Notes: generated by a model not told the origin, from the letters alone. A stretch of DNA of 64,000 nucleotides from a candidate division KSB1 bacterium (GCA_016214895.1 JACRMR010000025.1:62001-126000); one strand, 5' to 3'. Positions 16,275 to 25,697 are shown, numbered from the stretch's first letter. Program-made: numbers and translations.

Positions 16275-16290
16275 TGTGAACCCGTTTACA
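16275..16290. promoter_or_regulatory. Crp/Fnr-type operator, copy 1
   Basis: TGTGAACCCGTTTACA, a dyad of TGTRAAC and GTTTACA with two central bases. It is 82 nt upstream of the DUF6789-like gene. The layout (7-2-7) suits a Crp/Fnr-family dimer such as the one encoded at 17640-18329. Confidence 0.6.
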
Positions 16291-16337
16291 GTTTAATCAT
16301 TTTTTGGGAGGCTTTAGAGTGATGATATCGATCCAAC

Positions 16338-16353
16338 TGTAAACTGGTTTACA
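16338..16353. promoter_or_regulatory. Crp/Fnr-type operator, copy 2
   Basis: TGTAAACTGGTTTACA, a perfect dyad outside the two central bases. Its centre is 63 bp from that of copy 1, six helical turns, so both sites face the same side of the DNA. Confidence 0.65.
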
Positions 16354-16416
16354 ATTTGCGCCTCACGCCGACAGGAAATCGGTGCTTACGCACTTGCGTC
16401 ACACTGATACCTGCGT

Positions 16417-17463
16417 TCAGTTCCCAAGATGCGGGTGACGGAATACAAAGTCGGCTCCGGCTCCCGAATTAGCTGCCGAGTGGCAGGCCACGCACATATT
16501 CATCATCGTTCCGTTTCCGCGCACGACACTCGAATCTCCGTGGGAGAACATGAACCATTCCCAGTTCCCATTGGCTGAATCAAAGCCTGCTCCGCGCTTC
16601 ACCATGCCGGTGACGCTGCCCATCATCGGGTAGTTGCGATGGCCTGTGCTGTCAATTGTGGATGCGACCTTCAGCAGGAGGGTGCCGACAGGAAACTGCC
16701 CATTCACGGCGCGTGCAGCGGGCTGCCAGCGATAGATCTCTCGACTGAAATCTTCTGTTTGTCCATGCATACCAGAGAGAAAAGGATCCGGTCCAAATGT
16801 GCTGTCCACTCGATCCCACGTCTCGCGATTGGCAATGAAGTCCCATTCCTCACCGTCGGGTATCACATTGGTTGCAGAAGGATGCGCAAACACGTAGTCC
16901 TTGCCCCCGGCAAACGACGCCGCATTGTGGCAGGCCATGCACATGCCGTTCATCACATTAGTACCTCGCTCCATGATTTGCGAGGCATCATTACTCAGGA
17001 TGAAGTACTCCCACCCGCCGCCTGACGGGTTAAACTCACCGCCACGTTTGACCATTGCGAGAACGCCACCCATGGCGGGCCAGATCTTGTCGCCGCTATC
17101 TGTCCATCCGTGAGTTTCCTTGACGATGATTGTCTCGCGGGGATAAGTCGAATCGCTGATGCTGAGATTCTGACTCGCCCAGACCTCTCTGACGCGCTCC
17201 GGAGTATTGCCTTCGTGCGCTTCTCCGAGTGATGCACTGTTCGTGGGAAAAGTCGTGTAATCTGCCCTCGACCATTGCACGTATGCCTGAAGATCCTGAA
17301 CCTGCGCCTCGTAGCCATTGTCAGGCACGGGCTGAGTGCCTTTATCGTCGTCAGAGCATCCGCTAAGGAATAAGATCAGTCCAGCGATCAACCATGCGAC
17401 CGCCAGTATCCAGAGTCCATTGGTGCGTTTTGGTGAACAACAGTCAAAAATGCAGTGATTCAT
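16417..17463 (-). CDS. Lipoprotein with two cytochrome P460-like haem domains
   Basis: 348 residues. A hydrophobic segment ending in LFLSGCSDDD gives a lipobox with Cys around residue 36, so the protein is probably anchored in the periplasm. Two homologous halves follow, each with the P460 pattern: a YP-start strand, a MVKRG segment, WEYF/WEWF, and a c-type haem site (CMACH near 174, CVACH near 331), then DYVF or DFVF. Known cytochromes P460 oxidise hydroxylamine or handle NO. The usual cross-linking lysine cannot be assigned by eye. A 16-bp palindrome lies 68 nt upstream. Confidence 0.78.
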   Translation of the reverse strand: MNHCIFDCCSPKRTNGLWILAVAWLIAGLILFLSGCSDDDKGTQPVPDNGYEAQVQDLQAYVQWSRADYTTFPTNSASLGEAHEGNTPERVREVWASQNLSISDSTYPRETIIVKETHGWTDSGDKIWPAMGGVLAMVKRGGEFNPSGGGWEYFILSNDASQIMERGTNVMNGMCMACHNAASFAGGKDYVFAHPSATNVIPDGEEWDFIANRETWDRVDSTFGPDPFLSGMHGQTEDFSREIYRWQPAARAVNGQFPVGTLLLKVASTIDSTGHRNYPMMGSVTGMVKRGAGFDSANGNWEWFMFSHGDSSVVRGNGTMMNMCVACHSAANSGAGADFVFRHPHLGN

Positions 17464-17530
17464 CTGAGTCCTCTTGCGGAAGATTGGTTTGTTAGTTGCC
17501 CAGAACTTAAGGATTACGCCCGCCTTATTC

Positions 17531-17546
17531 AGTGAACTGGTTTACA
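17531..17546. promoter_or_regulatory. Crp/Fnr-type operator, copy 3
   Basis: AGTGAACTGGTTTACA matches copies 1 and 2 (TGTRAACNNGTTTACA) at all but the first base of the dyad. It lies upstream of the P460-like gene and between it and the regulator gene. Confidence 0.58.
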
Positions 17547-17586
17547 AATGCTGGAGATTGAGGGATCGCCGCTCCATAAAACAAAG

Positions 17587-17608
17587 CCCGCCGAATTGCT
17601 TCGGCGGG
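17587..17608 (-). terminator. Rho-independent terminator after the Crp/Fnr gene
   Basis: CCCGCCGAA and TTCGGCGGG pair perfectly around the loop TTGC. On the minus strand the stem is followed by CTTTGTTTTAT, so it would end the efflux-regulator transcript before the P460-like gene. Confidence 0.75.
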
Positions 17609-17639
17609 AGTCATAGCAGCAGCCAGTCAACCCGGTCAC

Positions 17640-18329
17640 CTATTTTTCGAAGACCTTTCTCAAGCGCTCGGGTTCGGGTAAAATGAGGCGGCGGCGATCT
17701 TGGATCACCAGGCTGTCATTCTCGAATCTGCCCAGGACAGTCGTCACCATTTCCCTTGTGGCACCAATCAGATGTCCGATCTCCTGGTGCGTTAGGCGGA
17801 TTCTGATTCGTGTGCCATTCGGGACCTTTTGTCCATCAGACTCTGCGAGTCCAAAAAGGAGTTTCGCGATCCGGGACGGGACGTCAAGAAACAACAAGTC
17901 ACGAATCGCAGCTTCCACGCGACGCATCCGTAATCCCAAGAGTTTGTTGACCGATAACATCATGTCTTGGCGTGACTTGACCATCTCCATAAACGACTCA
18001 CGCGAGATCCGGCACAGGTAGCTGTCTTCCAAGGCGACGGCTTGAGTCTGTGCGTCTGCTCGATCCACAAGATCAAGCTCGCCGAAGATTTCGCCGGGCT
18101 TCATCAGGGCTACCGTCGCTGTTTTCCCGTCTTCTGTGATGAAGGACAACTTGATAAGCCCCTCCTTCAGAAAGTAGATCCAATGAGTCGGTTCGCCTTG
18201 AAGATAAACAGGATCGGCTCGATGTACATGATCGGTCTGAACCATGGTCTCAACTGATTCCATGTCTGCCTCAGACATTCCATTGAAGATGTTGAAGTTC
18301 TTGAGGTACCAGAGAGGCTCATGTCCCAT
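17640..18329 (-). CDS. Crp/Fnr family transcriptional regulator
   Basis: 229 residues. An N-terminal cyclic-nucleotide-binding-like beta-barrel (about 10-125; GEPTHWIYFLKEG, PGEIFGELDLVD) is joined by a long helix to a winged helix (about 160-215; TRIRIRLTHQEIGHLIG, ATREMVTTVLGRF as recognition helix). There are no clustered N-terminal Cys residues, so it is not an oxygen-sensing [4Fe-4S] FNR; a DNR/NO-type or ligand-binding member is possible. It is the last gene of the RND efflux operon, 39 nt after tolC. Three 7-2-7 palindromes near the P460 and DUF6789 genes are plausible targets. Confidence 0.88.
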   Translation of the reverse strand: MGHEPLWYLKNFNIFNGMSEADMESVETMVQTDHVHRADPVYLQGEPTHWIYFLKEGLIKLSFITEDGKTATVALMKPGEIFGELDLVDRADAQTQAVALEDSYLCRISRESFMEMVKSRQDMMLSVNKLLGLRMRRVEAAIRDLLFLDVPSRIAKLLFGLAESDGQKVPNGTRIRIRLTHQEIGHLIGATREMVTTVLGRFENDSLVIQDRRRLILPEPERLRKVFEK

Positions 18330-18368
18330 TTCGAATCTCCTGTCGAGTGCGCTGAAAACTTCCTCAAG

Positions 18369-19748
18369 TTAGTGATTTTCAGCGACTTTTTCAATGATGG
18401 CCTCCTTGGTCAAGTTGCCTTGTGCCAGTCGGAGGTCTATCCACCTGCTGTCCGCATCGGCAATCGCGAGGGCTAAATCGAGAGATGCTTGTGCCAACTG
18501 ATCTTCCGCGTCAAATACGTCGATGATGGAAATCAGGCCATTTTCATAAGCGGCAAGCGCGGCTGCCTGAGCTGCAATTGCAGCATCGTGCGCATCTTTC
18601 GCACCCGTGAGACGCTCCTCAGAATCCAGAAACCCGAAACGTGCAGACACATACGCACCAACCATCTCCTGCTGTGTCAGTTTCCACGCCAGTTTTTCCC
18701 TGCGAGCCTTGGCCTGTGTGCCGCGGATCTTCGCCAAGTCTCCTGCAGAGACCGTCCAGTTCAGCAGAACAATAGCGTCATGCCGAGATGTCAAGCTGTC
18801 GCGGACAATTCCAAGGTCAGTGCTTATGATACGTGCATCGACCTCAGGCAATAGGAGATCAGCGATGGCAGCGTTCCGACCTTGCCCGGCTGCGTTCTTG
18901 GCATGGCGCGCTGCGACCACGCGGGGATGGTTGGATAACTCGAATTCCGAGTCTGAAGTATCAGCCCAATTCACGATGGGATACATTTCCGGACTGCCGG
19001 GTAAAACGAGTTCTTCCGGTGGAATGTCAACCCACACCGCCAAACTCGTACTCGACGTTGTGTAGAGTTGGTGTGCTTCGGCGGCAGACCGTCGCAAGGA
19101 GCCGACACGCGACCGCGCTTTTGCCACATCTAAATCACTGCTTAAACCGAGGGCTTTGCGCTCCTCCGTGATGTCAAGGACCTGCAAGTGGTCCCGCAGC
19201 GAGCGGTTTGCAGCGCTTAGTCCGACCGCCGCAACCATCAGGTTGTCGTAACGGTGAACGGCAATTGCCAAAGCCTGCTGGCGAATTGTCACCAAATTCA
19301 TCCTCTGTTCAAGCAGAAGATCTCGTGCGGAAAGGGCGCTGAAGATCTGAGATGCGACGTTCAGGCGATATCCAAACCACACTGAATTCTGATAGGATCG
19401 GTAGTCCACATCAACCAAGTCGCCGCCCGTACCCTGGGCGGTGCCGTCCACTGTCTTCTGCAGGACGCCCAGCGAGGACTCAGGAAATAAGTCAAGGCTC
19501 GACTGGTAGCTCTGGGCGCGAGCCACGTCTGTTTGCGCGCGCTGCATGAGCAGTTGCGGATTGACTGCGTCCGCCCGCTCCAGGATCTCATCGATCGTAA
19601 CAAGTCTCTGGGGGGCACTGTGGTCAGCAAAGATCGTGGAATCGAGGCGTAAGCGCACATTCATCACCCCTGCATCCTGGGCGATTGCACGCGAGGAAAG
19701 CACAAGAACCGTAGCAACAACGGGAAAGCGTCTGATCAGATTCATCAC
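18369..19748 (-). CDS. TolC-family outer membrane efflux protein
   Basis: 459 residues with a signal peptide (VVATVLVLSSRAIA). The protein is mainly long helices with two related halves, as in TolC: LVTIDEILERADAVNPQLLMQRAQ near the start, ALAAYENGLISIIDVFDAEDQL and SLDLALAIADADSRWIDLRLAQG near the end. It forms the outer-membrane channel of the tripartite pump with the two genes upstream. Its start overlaps the adaptor stop as ATGA. Confidence 0.88.
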   Translation of the reverse strand: MMNLIRRFPVVATVLVLSSRAIAQDAGVMNVRLRLDSTIFADHSAPQRLVTIDEILERADAVNPQLLMQRAQTDVARAQSYQSSLDLFPESSLGVLQKTVDGTAQGTGGDLVDVDYRSYQNSVWFGYRLNVASQIFSALSARDLLLEQRMNLVTIRQQALAIAVHRYDNLMVAAVGLSAANRSLRDHLQVLDITEERKALGLSSDLDVAKARSRVGSLRRSAAEAHQLYTTSSTSLAVWVDIPPEELVLPGSPEMYPIVNWADTSDSEFELSNHPRVVAARHAKNAAGQGRNAAIADLLLPEVDARIISTDLGIVRDSLTSRHDAIVLLNWTVSAGDLAKIRGTQAKARREKLAWKLTQQEMVGAYVSARFGFLDSEERLTGAKDAHDAAIAAQAAALAAYENGLISIIDVFDAEDQLAQASLDLALAIADADSRWIDLRLAQGNLTKEAIIEKVAENH

Positions 19749-20923
19749 GAAGCCGAACCTCCGCTGGAAGCTACTCGCACGGAATCTCCAGCTGCGAGCG
19801 TAACGGGACCGCTAATGATCACCGGCGTCGCCGAGGAAAGCTGACACTTCACCGTGCACTCCTTGCCATCGTCATAGACCAGTTCTACCGGAACCTTGCT
19901 GGCTCTCCCGTTTTCGGCAGTCAGAACAAATAGCTCCTTCTTTTCTTTCCTCAGAGCCCGTGAGGGAATGCGGATGTCATCTTCTGATCCCTGAAGCACA
20001 AGGAATACCGTGCAGAACATCCCCGGCCGATATTCGCGCGCTGTGTTGCTGAGGTCGCTTTCCGCTCGCATCGTGCGCGTCGAAGAGGAAAGCGCCCCGG
20101 CGATACGAGTGATACTTGCTTCGTACATCCTTCCCTCAGCCGAGCTTAAGTAGAACGAAATACTTTGACCGACGTTCACTCTCGGGGCAGCATAATCCGG
20201 AATTTCCATCTTGAGCCGCAGGAAGTCGCTGCGCATAATCTCGACAATCGGCGACTGCATGGAGCCGCTGGTGACAAGATTTCCAACGTCCACCATGCGG
20301 CGCGTTACTGTGCCACGGAACGGAGCATGAATCGTAGAATAATGCGCGAATGATTGCAGCTCATCGCGTCGGGACTGGGCGACCTGTAGTTCAGCTTCAG
20401 CAACATGCAATTGAGCTACGGATTGATCGTACTTCTGCAGTGTTTCCGCGAGTTGCTGATCGGACACGGCACCGGGTGAGGATTTCAGTAGATTGGATAC
20501 ACGCCCGGCCATAAGTCCCAAAAGCGTTGAGTCGGCCCGTGTCTTCTCGATTCGCGCGGTAGCCGCGACAACTTCTGCTTCGGAACTCTTGAGCTTCGAG
20601 TCAAGATCGGGAACGGAGATAACGGCGAGAACTTGGCTTTCTGCGACTTCATCGCCGATGTCCACGCTCACATCGCTGATATAGCCCGTCACGCGCGCAT
20701 AAAGAACGGCCTGCTCGTAGGGCTCGATGGTGCCGGTCAGCGTTATGGGGCGATCGTTCTCACCCACGATGCATTGAGCAATAGATACCTCCGCCACCGC
20801 GTGCGAGCCGACGGAGGACGGATTGAAATGCTCTAAGGCTTGGTTCTGCTTCCAAAGTCGCCATGACGTCACGGCCAGGATGAGGATCAGCAGAATGCTA
20901 AGGGTTGGCCAGTATTTTTTCAT
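19745..20923 (-). CDS. RND efflux periplasmic adaptor (HlyD/MFP family)
   Basis: 392 residues. One N-terminal membrane anchor (TLSILLILILAVTSWRLW), then a lipoyl-like half (EQAVLYARVTGYISDVSVDIGDEVAESQVLAVI, given here as a region around 70-103), a coiled-coil hairpin (about 110-190), the second lipoyl half (TIHAPFRGTVTRRMVDVG) and beta-barrel domains. It links the inner membrane RND pump to TolC. It lies 21 nt after the pump gene and overlaps tolC by 4 nt. Confidence 0.88.
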   Translation of the reverse strand: MKKYWPTLSILLILILAVTSWRLWKQNQALEHFNPSSVGSHAVAEVSIAQCIVGENDRPITLTGTIEPYEQAVLYARVTGYISDVSVDIGDEVAESQVLAVISVPDLDSKLKSSEAEVVAATARIEKTRADSTLLGLMAGRVSNLLKSSPGAVSDQQLAETLQKYDQSVAQLHVAEAELQVAQSRRDELQSFAHYSTIHAPFRGTVTRRMVDVGNLVTSGSMQSPIVEIMRSDFLRLKMEIPDYAAPRVNVGQSISFYLSSAEGRMYEASITRIAGALSSSTRTMRAESDLSNTAREYRPGMFCTVFLVLQGSEDDIRIPSRALRKEKKELFVLTAENGRASKVPVELVYDDGKECTVKCQLSSATPVIISGPVTLAAGDSVRVASSGGSAS

Positions 20924-20944
20924 GTTGGTATACGCTGAGGTGAG

Positions 20945-23900
20945 CTAAGCCGTAGCTGATTCCTGAGATGCAGTCGCGGTTGTTTTCCTGCTGCGTTTGA
21001 ATTCCGCATATAGCGCTGGTGTGACAAAGAGAGTAAGCGCCGTGGCGCCCAGAACGCCGCCAATGATCGCGCGTGCAAGCGGAGCGTTAGCCTCGCCGCC
21101 GGCCCCGCCAATTGCCATTGGCGTGAGGGCAAGAGTTGCAGCCATCGCGGTCATCAGAATAGGACGGATTCTCACCCTCGCAGCGTCCGTGATGGCGTCT
21201 TCCACTGATGCACCCTGTTCCATTCGGCGATTGGCGAAATCCACAAGCAAGACACTATACGCGACAACGATTCCCACCATCATGATGATTCCCATGAAGG
21301 ACATGATGCTCAGCGCCGTTCCGGTTGCGAAGAGGAACAGGACCACTCCAATGAGTCCCAGCGGAATGGTCAAGAGAACAATGAACGGATCTACGAAAGA
21401 GCGAAACTGCACGACCATGACCAGATACACAAGCAGCGCGGCGATCAACAGCCCCGTCGCGAACTGACCGAATGCATCTCGCATGGTGTGCATTTCGCCC
21501 GTCATCGTATAACTATATCCCAGCCCGGCAAACTCGCCGCCTTCCACGGCATAATACACACCGCGCGCCGACTCTTTCTCTGCCGGCTTGATCGCGTCGG
21601 AGCGCGCGAGCCGCTGCTCGATCTTTGCTACCACCGAGCCGATGTCATAACCGGGTCTAACAGCAGCATACACGTCGATAACGCGCGTGATGTTCATGTG
21701 ATTGATGACCGCAGGACCTGTCGAGCGTTCGATTTTAACAAGATTTCCCAGTGGCACGGCTTCTCGCCCGCCGGGGCTGGTTACGGGGATATTGAGCAAG
21801 GTCTCTACCGATGTCAGGTCTGCCTCAGCATATTGAGCACCGATGAAGTAGTGATTGCCGTTGCGCTCGTCAATCCAGAAAGCAGGATTAAATCCGACGC
21901 TGGAGTTGGTCGCGGTCACCAGGTTCTTAATCACGTCTTCCACGTTGATACCTGCATATGCGGACTTCAAACGATCAATATCCACGTCCAGCACAGGATA
22001 ATCAAGCCGCTGAGCGATGCGGACATCGGTCGCGCCGTCCACTTGCTCTATCTCTTGCTTGATCAACTTTGCAATGTTGAAATTCGTGTGTAAATTACTG
22101 CCCGAAACCTGCAGATGAATCGGTGCAGGCTCGCCGAGGTTCATGGCTGCCGTAAGCATCCCGCCGGTATCAAAAGAGAACTCGACATCAGGAAATTTCT
22201 CACGCAGTGACTGACGCAACCTGCTTACGTAGTCAAAGGTGGATGGATAGCCACGTTTCCCTTTGAGTTGAACCAGCACGAAAGCGTCCATCGGGCCGAC
22301 ATTCGGCGTGTAGGCTGCGGGCCAGTCCATCAGCACACCGATATTCGAGATGAGGATGCGCAAGTTTGACTCCGGACGCTTTTCCTCCTTCGGGTATGCG
22401 GGATCGGGCTCACCGAGCAACTCTATGACTGCTCGCTCCACCGCACGCACCGTTTCCTCAGTGTGTTCGATGCGCGTTCCCGACGGCAGCCGCACGAGCA
22501 TCTGGAACTGCTTCGCGTCCACCGGAGGATAAAGCTCGCGACCAAGAGAACTCCCGAGCACAAGGGTAATGACACCTAGTGCGATTACCGTCACAAAAAC
22601 GGCGCGCCTTCGGCTAAGAATATGTTTTACGGTCTCAGCGTAGCGCCGGGCAAGCTTGAACTCCTTGTGATCATGCGCCGACTGAAGCTTTAGGAATCGC
22701 ACACAAAGCACAGGAATCAATGTAATTGCCACCAGATAGGAACCAATGATCGCAAACACAGCGGCGATGGCCAGCGGCGCGAACAAGAACTTCGCCATGC
22801 CGGTCAGGAACACGACGGGATAGAAGACCGTAATAAACGTGAGTGTCGAGATCAGCACAGGCCGGGCAACCTCCGTTGTGCCATGTAACGCGGCATGGTG
22901 GAGGTCCTCCCCATCATTCATCCGCCGCATAATGTTCTCGATGACGACGATGGATTGGTCAACAACGATGCCGACGATCAGCGCGAGTCCGCCCAAGGTC
23001 ATGGCATTCAGCGTGTCCCCTGTATAGAATAGTCCTATGACGGCGGCCAAAAGCGACACCGGTATTGAGAGAGACGCGATCAGCGTAATGCCGAAGCGAC
23101 GCAGGAACAGGAAAACCACTCCAGCCGCCAGTAACGCACCAAGCAGTGCTTCTGTCTGGAGGCTATTCACCGAGTTACGCACATAAACTGACTGATCGAG
23201 GACGACGTCAAGCGAGAGATCCTTTGCCTTGGGATTGAACTCGCGTAGCCGTGCGAGCGTCTGTTCCAGACTGCCGCGTATCGAATTGACAATTTCAATC
23301 GTGTTGGCTCCGGGCTGCCGGTAGATGGGAATATAGACTTGCCGCTTTTCGTTGATGCGCACGACGTTGCTTTGAATCTGAGAGGCATCCTGCGCCCGGG
23401 CTACATCCCTAAGCAGGATCGGTGCGCCGTCCCGGATCGCGATGGGAATGTCATTGAGCATTTCCACTTCGGGAACCATCGAATTGGCGAATATCTGATA
23501 GTCCAGATCGCCGATCTTCATGTTGCCCGCCGGAATAAAAACATTCTGTTTCTGCAGTGCGCGCACTACATCCATCGGCGAAAGTTCGCGTGCCTCCAGC
23601 TTTTCCCGATCCACGTAAGAGAGAATGCGCCGCAGCTGGCCACCATAAACAGCCGGGGCAATCACGCCCTGAATGGACTGCAGACGGTTTCTCAGCTCAA
23701 AGTATGCGACATCATACAGTTCCTTCTCATTCATCCCCGGTGATGAGACGCTGACCAGGCAGAGCGGAAGCGAGGCGGTGGGATCAAACGGCATGACCAT
23801 TGGCGGAACCGTACCCGGCGGAAGGTAGTAGAGATCGCTCATCGCATAGGAGGTCACCTGACTCATTGCTGTTTCGAGGCTGATGCCTTCGCGAAAAAAG

Positions 23901-24172
23901 TCCTTGACCACCGAAACGCCGAGCATGGACCTGCCCTCCTGGTGCTCGATTCCCACCGACTGCCCTGTCCACCTCTCAATCCGGCTCATGATATCGCGTT
24001 CCATGATTTCGGGGGGCATGCCCGGATAGAAAGTGACAATCTGAACTGCTGGAGTCTTGAAAATCGGCAAGAGATCCGCCGGGATCTTCGTATAAGAGGT
24101 CATACCTATAACCACAATGGCCAGAGCAGCTACGAAAACGATGTATGGGTTTCGGAGAGCGAATTTAACCAA
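20945..24172 (-). CDS. RND efflux pump, inner membrane permease
   Basis: 1075 residues, normal for the family, with 12 predicted membrane segments in the 1+5+1+5 RND layout and two large periplasmic loops. Start is a TTG at 24172 with AAGGA at good spacing. The TM4 proton-relay motif reads GIVVDQSIVVIEN near residue 400: one Asp is kept where AcrB-like pumps have two, so proton coupling may follow the single-Asp type seen in metal pumps; the substrate cannot be told from this. First gene of the efflux operon, divergent from the sigma factor gene. Confidence 0.9.
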   Translation of the reverse strand: MVKFALRNPYIVFVAALAIVVIGMTSYTKIPADLLPIFKTPAVQIVTFYPGMPPEIMERDIMSRIERWTGQSVGIEHQEGRSMLGVSVVKDFFREGISLETAMSQVTSYAMSDLYYLPPGTVPPMVMPFDPTASLPLCLVSVSSPGMNEKELYDVAYFELRNRLQSIQGVIAPAVYGGQLRRILSYVDREKLEARELSPMDVVRALQKQNVFIPAGNMKIGDLDYQIFANSMVPEVEMLNDIPIAIRDGAPILLRDVARAQDASQIQSNVVRINEKRQVYIPIYRQPGANTIEIVNSIRGSLEQTLARLREFNPKAKDLSLDVVLDQSVYVRNSVNSLQTEALLGALLAAGVVFLFLRRFGITLIASLSIPVSLLAAVIGLFYTGDTLNAMTLGGLALIVGIVVDQSIVVIENIMRRMNDGEDLHHAALHGTTEVARPVLISTLTFITVFYPVVFLTGMAKFLFAPLAIAAVFAIIGSYLVAITLIPVLCVRFLKLQSAHDHKEFKLARRYAETVKHILSRRRAVFVTVIALGVITLVLGSSLGRELYPPVDAKQFQMLVRLPSGTRIEHTEETVRAVERAVIELLGEPDPAYPKEEKRPESNLRILISNIGVLMDWPAAYTPNVGPMDAFVLVQLKGKRGYPSTFDYVSRLRQSLREKFPDVEFSFDTGGMLTAAMNLGEPAPIHLQVSGSNLHTNFNIAKLIKQEIEQVDGATDVRIAQRLDYPVLDVDIDRLKSAYAGINVEDVIKNLVTATNSSVGFNPAFWIDERNGNHYFIGAQYAEADLTSVETLLNIPVTSPGGREAVPLGNLVKIERSTGPAVINHMNITRVIDVYAAVRPGYDIGSVVAKIEQRLARSDAIKPAEKESARGVYYAVEGGEFAGLGYSYTMTGEMHTMRDAFGQFATGLLIAALLVYLVMVVQFRSFVDPFIVLLTIPLGLIGVVLFLFATGTALSIMSFMGIIMMVGIVVAYSVLLVDFANRRMEQGASVEDAITDAARVRIRPILMTAMAATLALTPMAIGGAGGEANAPLARAIIGGVLGATALTLFVTPALYAEFKRSRKTTATASQESATA

Positions 24173-24372
24173 GAGATCGTCCTTAGCAGAAACATTGAGT
24201 GGGTGACAGTCAGTTAATGTTAAACGCGCGATGAAATCATACTATTTTGTATTTTATTATGTTACGTTGACATTGAGAGGGAATTCAGTCGAGTATGATT
24301 TCTTGTTGCTCAATACATTATATTAAGGGTGACAGAGCCCTGTCCTAACAATAAAGGGTCCGAAAGCCAAAC

Positions 24373-24927
24373 TTGAGCGAGCGCCACTTCATTGCACAAT
24401 TGGATCCGATTCGACCGCAGCTGCTGGCCTTCTGCCGTCACAGTCTGTGGAAATCTGCATTGCTTGAAGATGTTCTGCAGGAAATCCTGCTGACGGCATT
24501 CGAGAAGTATGACAGCTTTGAGCAGGGAACGGATTTTCGCGCCTGGATATTCCAGATCGCGTCTTTTGTCGTGTTCAACGTCAACCGAAAGTTCACTCGG
24601 GAGAAATTGTTGCTCGTTCCCGAGCCGATCGAAGAACTGAATATTGAGGCGGAACTGCGCGACGCGACTCGGCAGGAAGATTGGCTAAGTGATGCCCCCG
24701 ACCTCAGCTTGCATTTCAGCGACGATGTTTCTGCTGCTGTCAAGAGCCTCACGCTAAGCGAGCGATCCGTGCTGCTTCTGCGAATTGTGGCCGGATTGAG
24801 TATCGCGGACACGGCATCGGTATTGTCTATGCCACAAGGAAGTGTAATGGGATTCTTTTCCCGAGCCAAGCGCAAAGTGCGCGTTCAACTGGCGACGCGA
24901 GATCGGGAAGGCGGAGGAACGTTATGA
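24373..24927 (+). CDS. ECF-type RNA polymerase sigma factor
   Basis: 184 residues from a TTG at 24373. Region 2 covers about 10-80 (SALLEDVLQEILLTAFEKYDSF, FRAWIFQIASFVVFNVNRK) and region 4 about 120-170 (SLTLSERSVLLLRIVAGLSIADTASVLSMPQGSVMGFFSRAKRKV). This resembles the small sigma factors first described in Planctomycetes and Verrucomicrobia. It overlaps the anti-sigma gene by ATGA. Its divergent position, 200 bp from the RND operon, makes that operon a candidate target. Confidence 0.86.
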   Translation: MSERHFIAQLDPIRPQLLAFCRHSLWKSALLEDVLQEILLTAFEKYDSFEQGTDFRAWIFQIASFVVFNVNRKFTREKLLLVPEPIEELNIEAELRDATRQEDWLSDAPDLSLHFSDDVSAAVKSLTLSERSVLLLRIVAGLSIADTASVLSMPQGSVMGFFSRAKRKVRVQLATRDREGGGTL

Positions 24928-25691
24928 ACTGTGAAACAGTCTATTCTCATGTCGAGGATTACTTCGATTCTAACGTGAGTCCCGAACAGATGCGCGCGAT
25001 TTCCGATCATCTGGACTCGTGTGCTCCGTGCCGCAATCGTCTCATGGCCGAGGAGAGGTTTCGTGCAGCTCTTCGAAAGAGCCTTCTCAAACCTCAACCA
25101 ACCGATGATGCCGTATGGCATCGCGCTCTTGAGTCTCTACCCTCGCAACGGTTACCTTCGCGCAGCACCAGCATTCGGAGGCAATTCTTGCTGGCAGCGG
25201 CTGTTGCAGTTCTGGCTGTAGGCGGGTTGCTGTACCAGAAATTCATGCGGGCATCGAGCCTTCTGGACTTGATCACGGCAGACTATCACGAATACGTCAG
25301 AGGCGAGATGGATCTATCTCTGCAGAGCAGCGAGTTTGCGGAAGTCAGCCGCTTCTTTGAGTCACAACTGGGAGTCCGAATTGATCAGTGTTCGGCGCCC
25401 GATGAACGGTGTCGCTTGGTGGGAGGAAGGACTTGCTACCTGAATCACGTGCCCACCGCGCTGCTCGTATTTCATCAGGAGAGTGAACCGGTTTCTGTGT
25501 TCGTCCTCCCCACCTCTGAGCTGCATCGCTTTCCCCGCAGTTCACTGATACGTGAAGGGGCATTCTGGAAAGGCACGGCCAGCGGTCTCGCGGTATGCGG
25601 TCGTCCCGTCGGTGATCAGTTGGTGTGTGCAGTGGGCGACACTAATCCTGAAAGTCTCGAACAGTTGCTTGAGAGCATCTGCGTCAACTAA
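24924..25691 (+). CDS. Membrane anti-sigma factor with zinc-finger N-terminus
   Basis: 255 residues. The N-terminal 45 residues carry the zf-HC2/ZAS pattern (His in SDHLDSCAPC, with C-x2-C), which binds the cognate ECF factor. One membrane segment lies near 90-107 (FLLAAAVAVLAVGGLLY). The C-terminal 140 residues form an extracytoplasmic sensor-like domain with several Cys (QCSAPDERC, RTCYL, LAVCGRP), possibly redox-sensitive. Operon partner of the sigma gene through a 4-nt overlap. Confidence 0.82.
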   Translation: MNCETVYSHVEDYFDSNVSPEQMRAISDHLDSCAPCRNRLMAEERFRAALRKSLLKPQPTDDAVWHRALESLPSQRLPSRSTSIRRQFLLAAAVAVLAVGGLLYQKFMRASSLLDLITADYHEYVRGEMDLSLQSSEFAEVSRFFESQLGVRIDQCSAPDERCRLVGGRTCYLNHVPTALLVFHQESEPVSVFVLPTSELHRFPRSSLIREGAFWKGTASGLAVCGRPVGDQLVCAVGDTNPESLEQLLESICVN

Positions 25692-25697
25692 TACACG

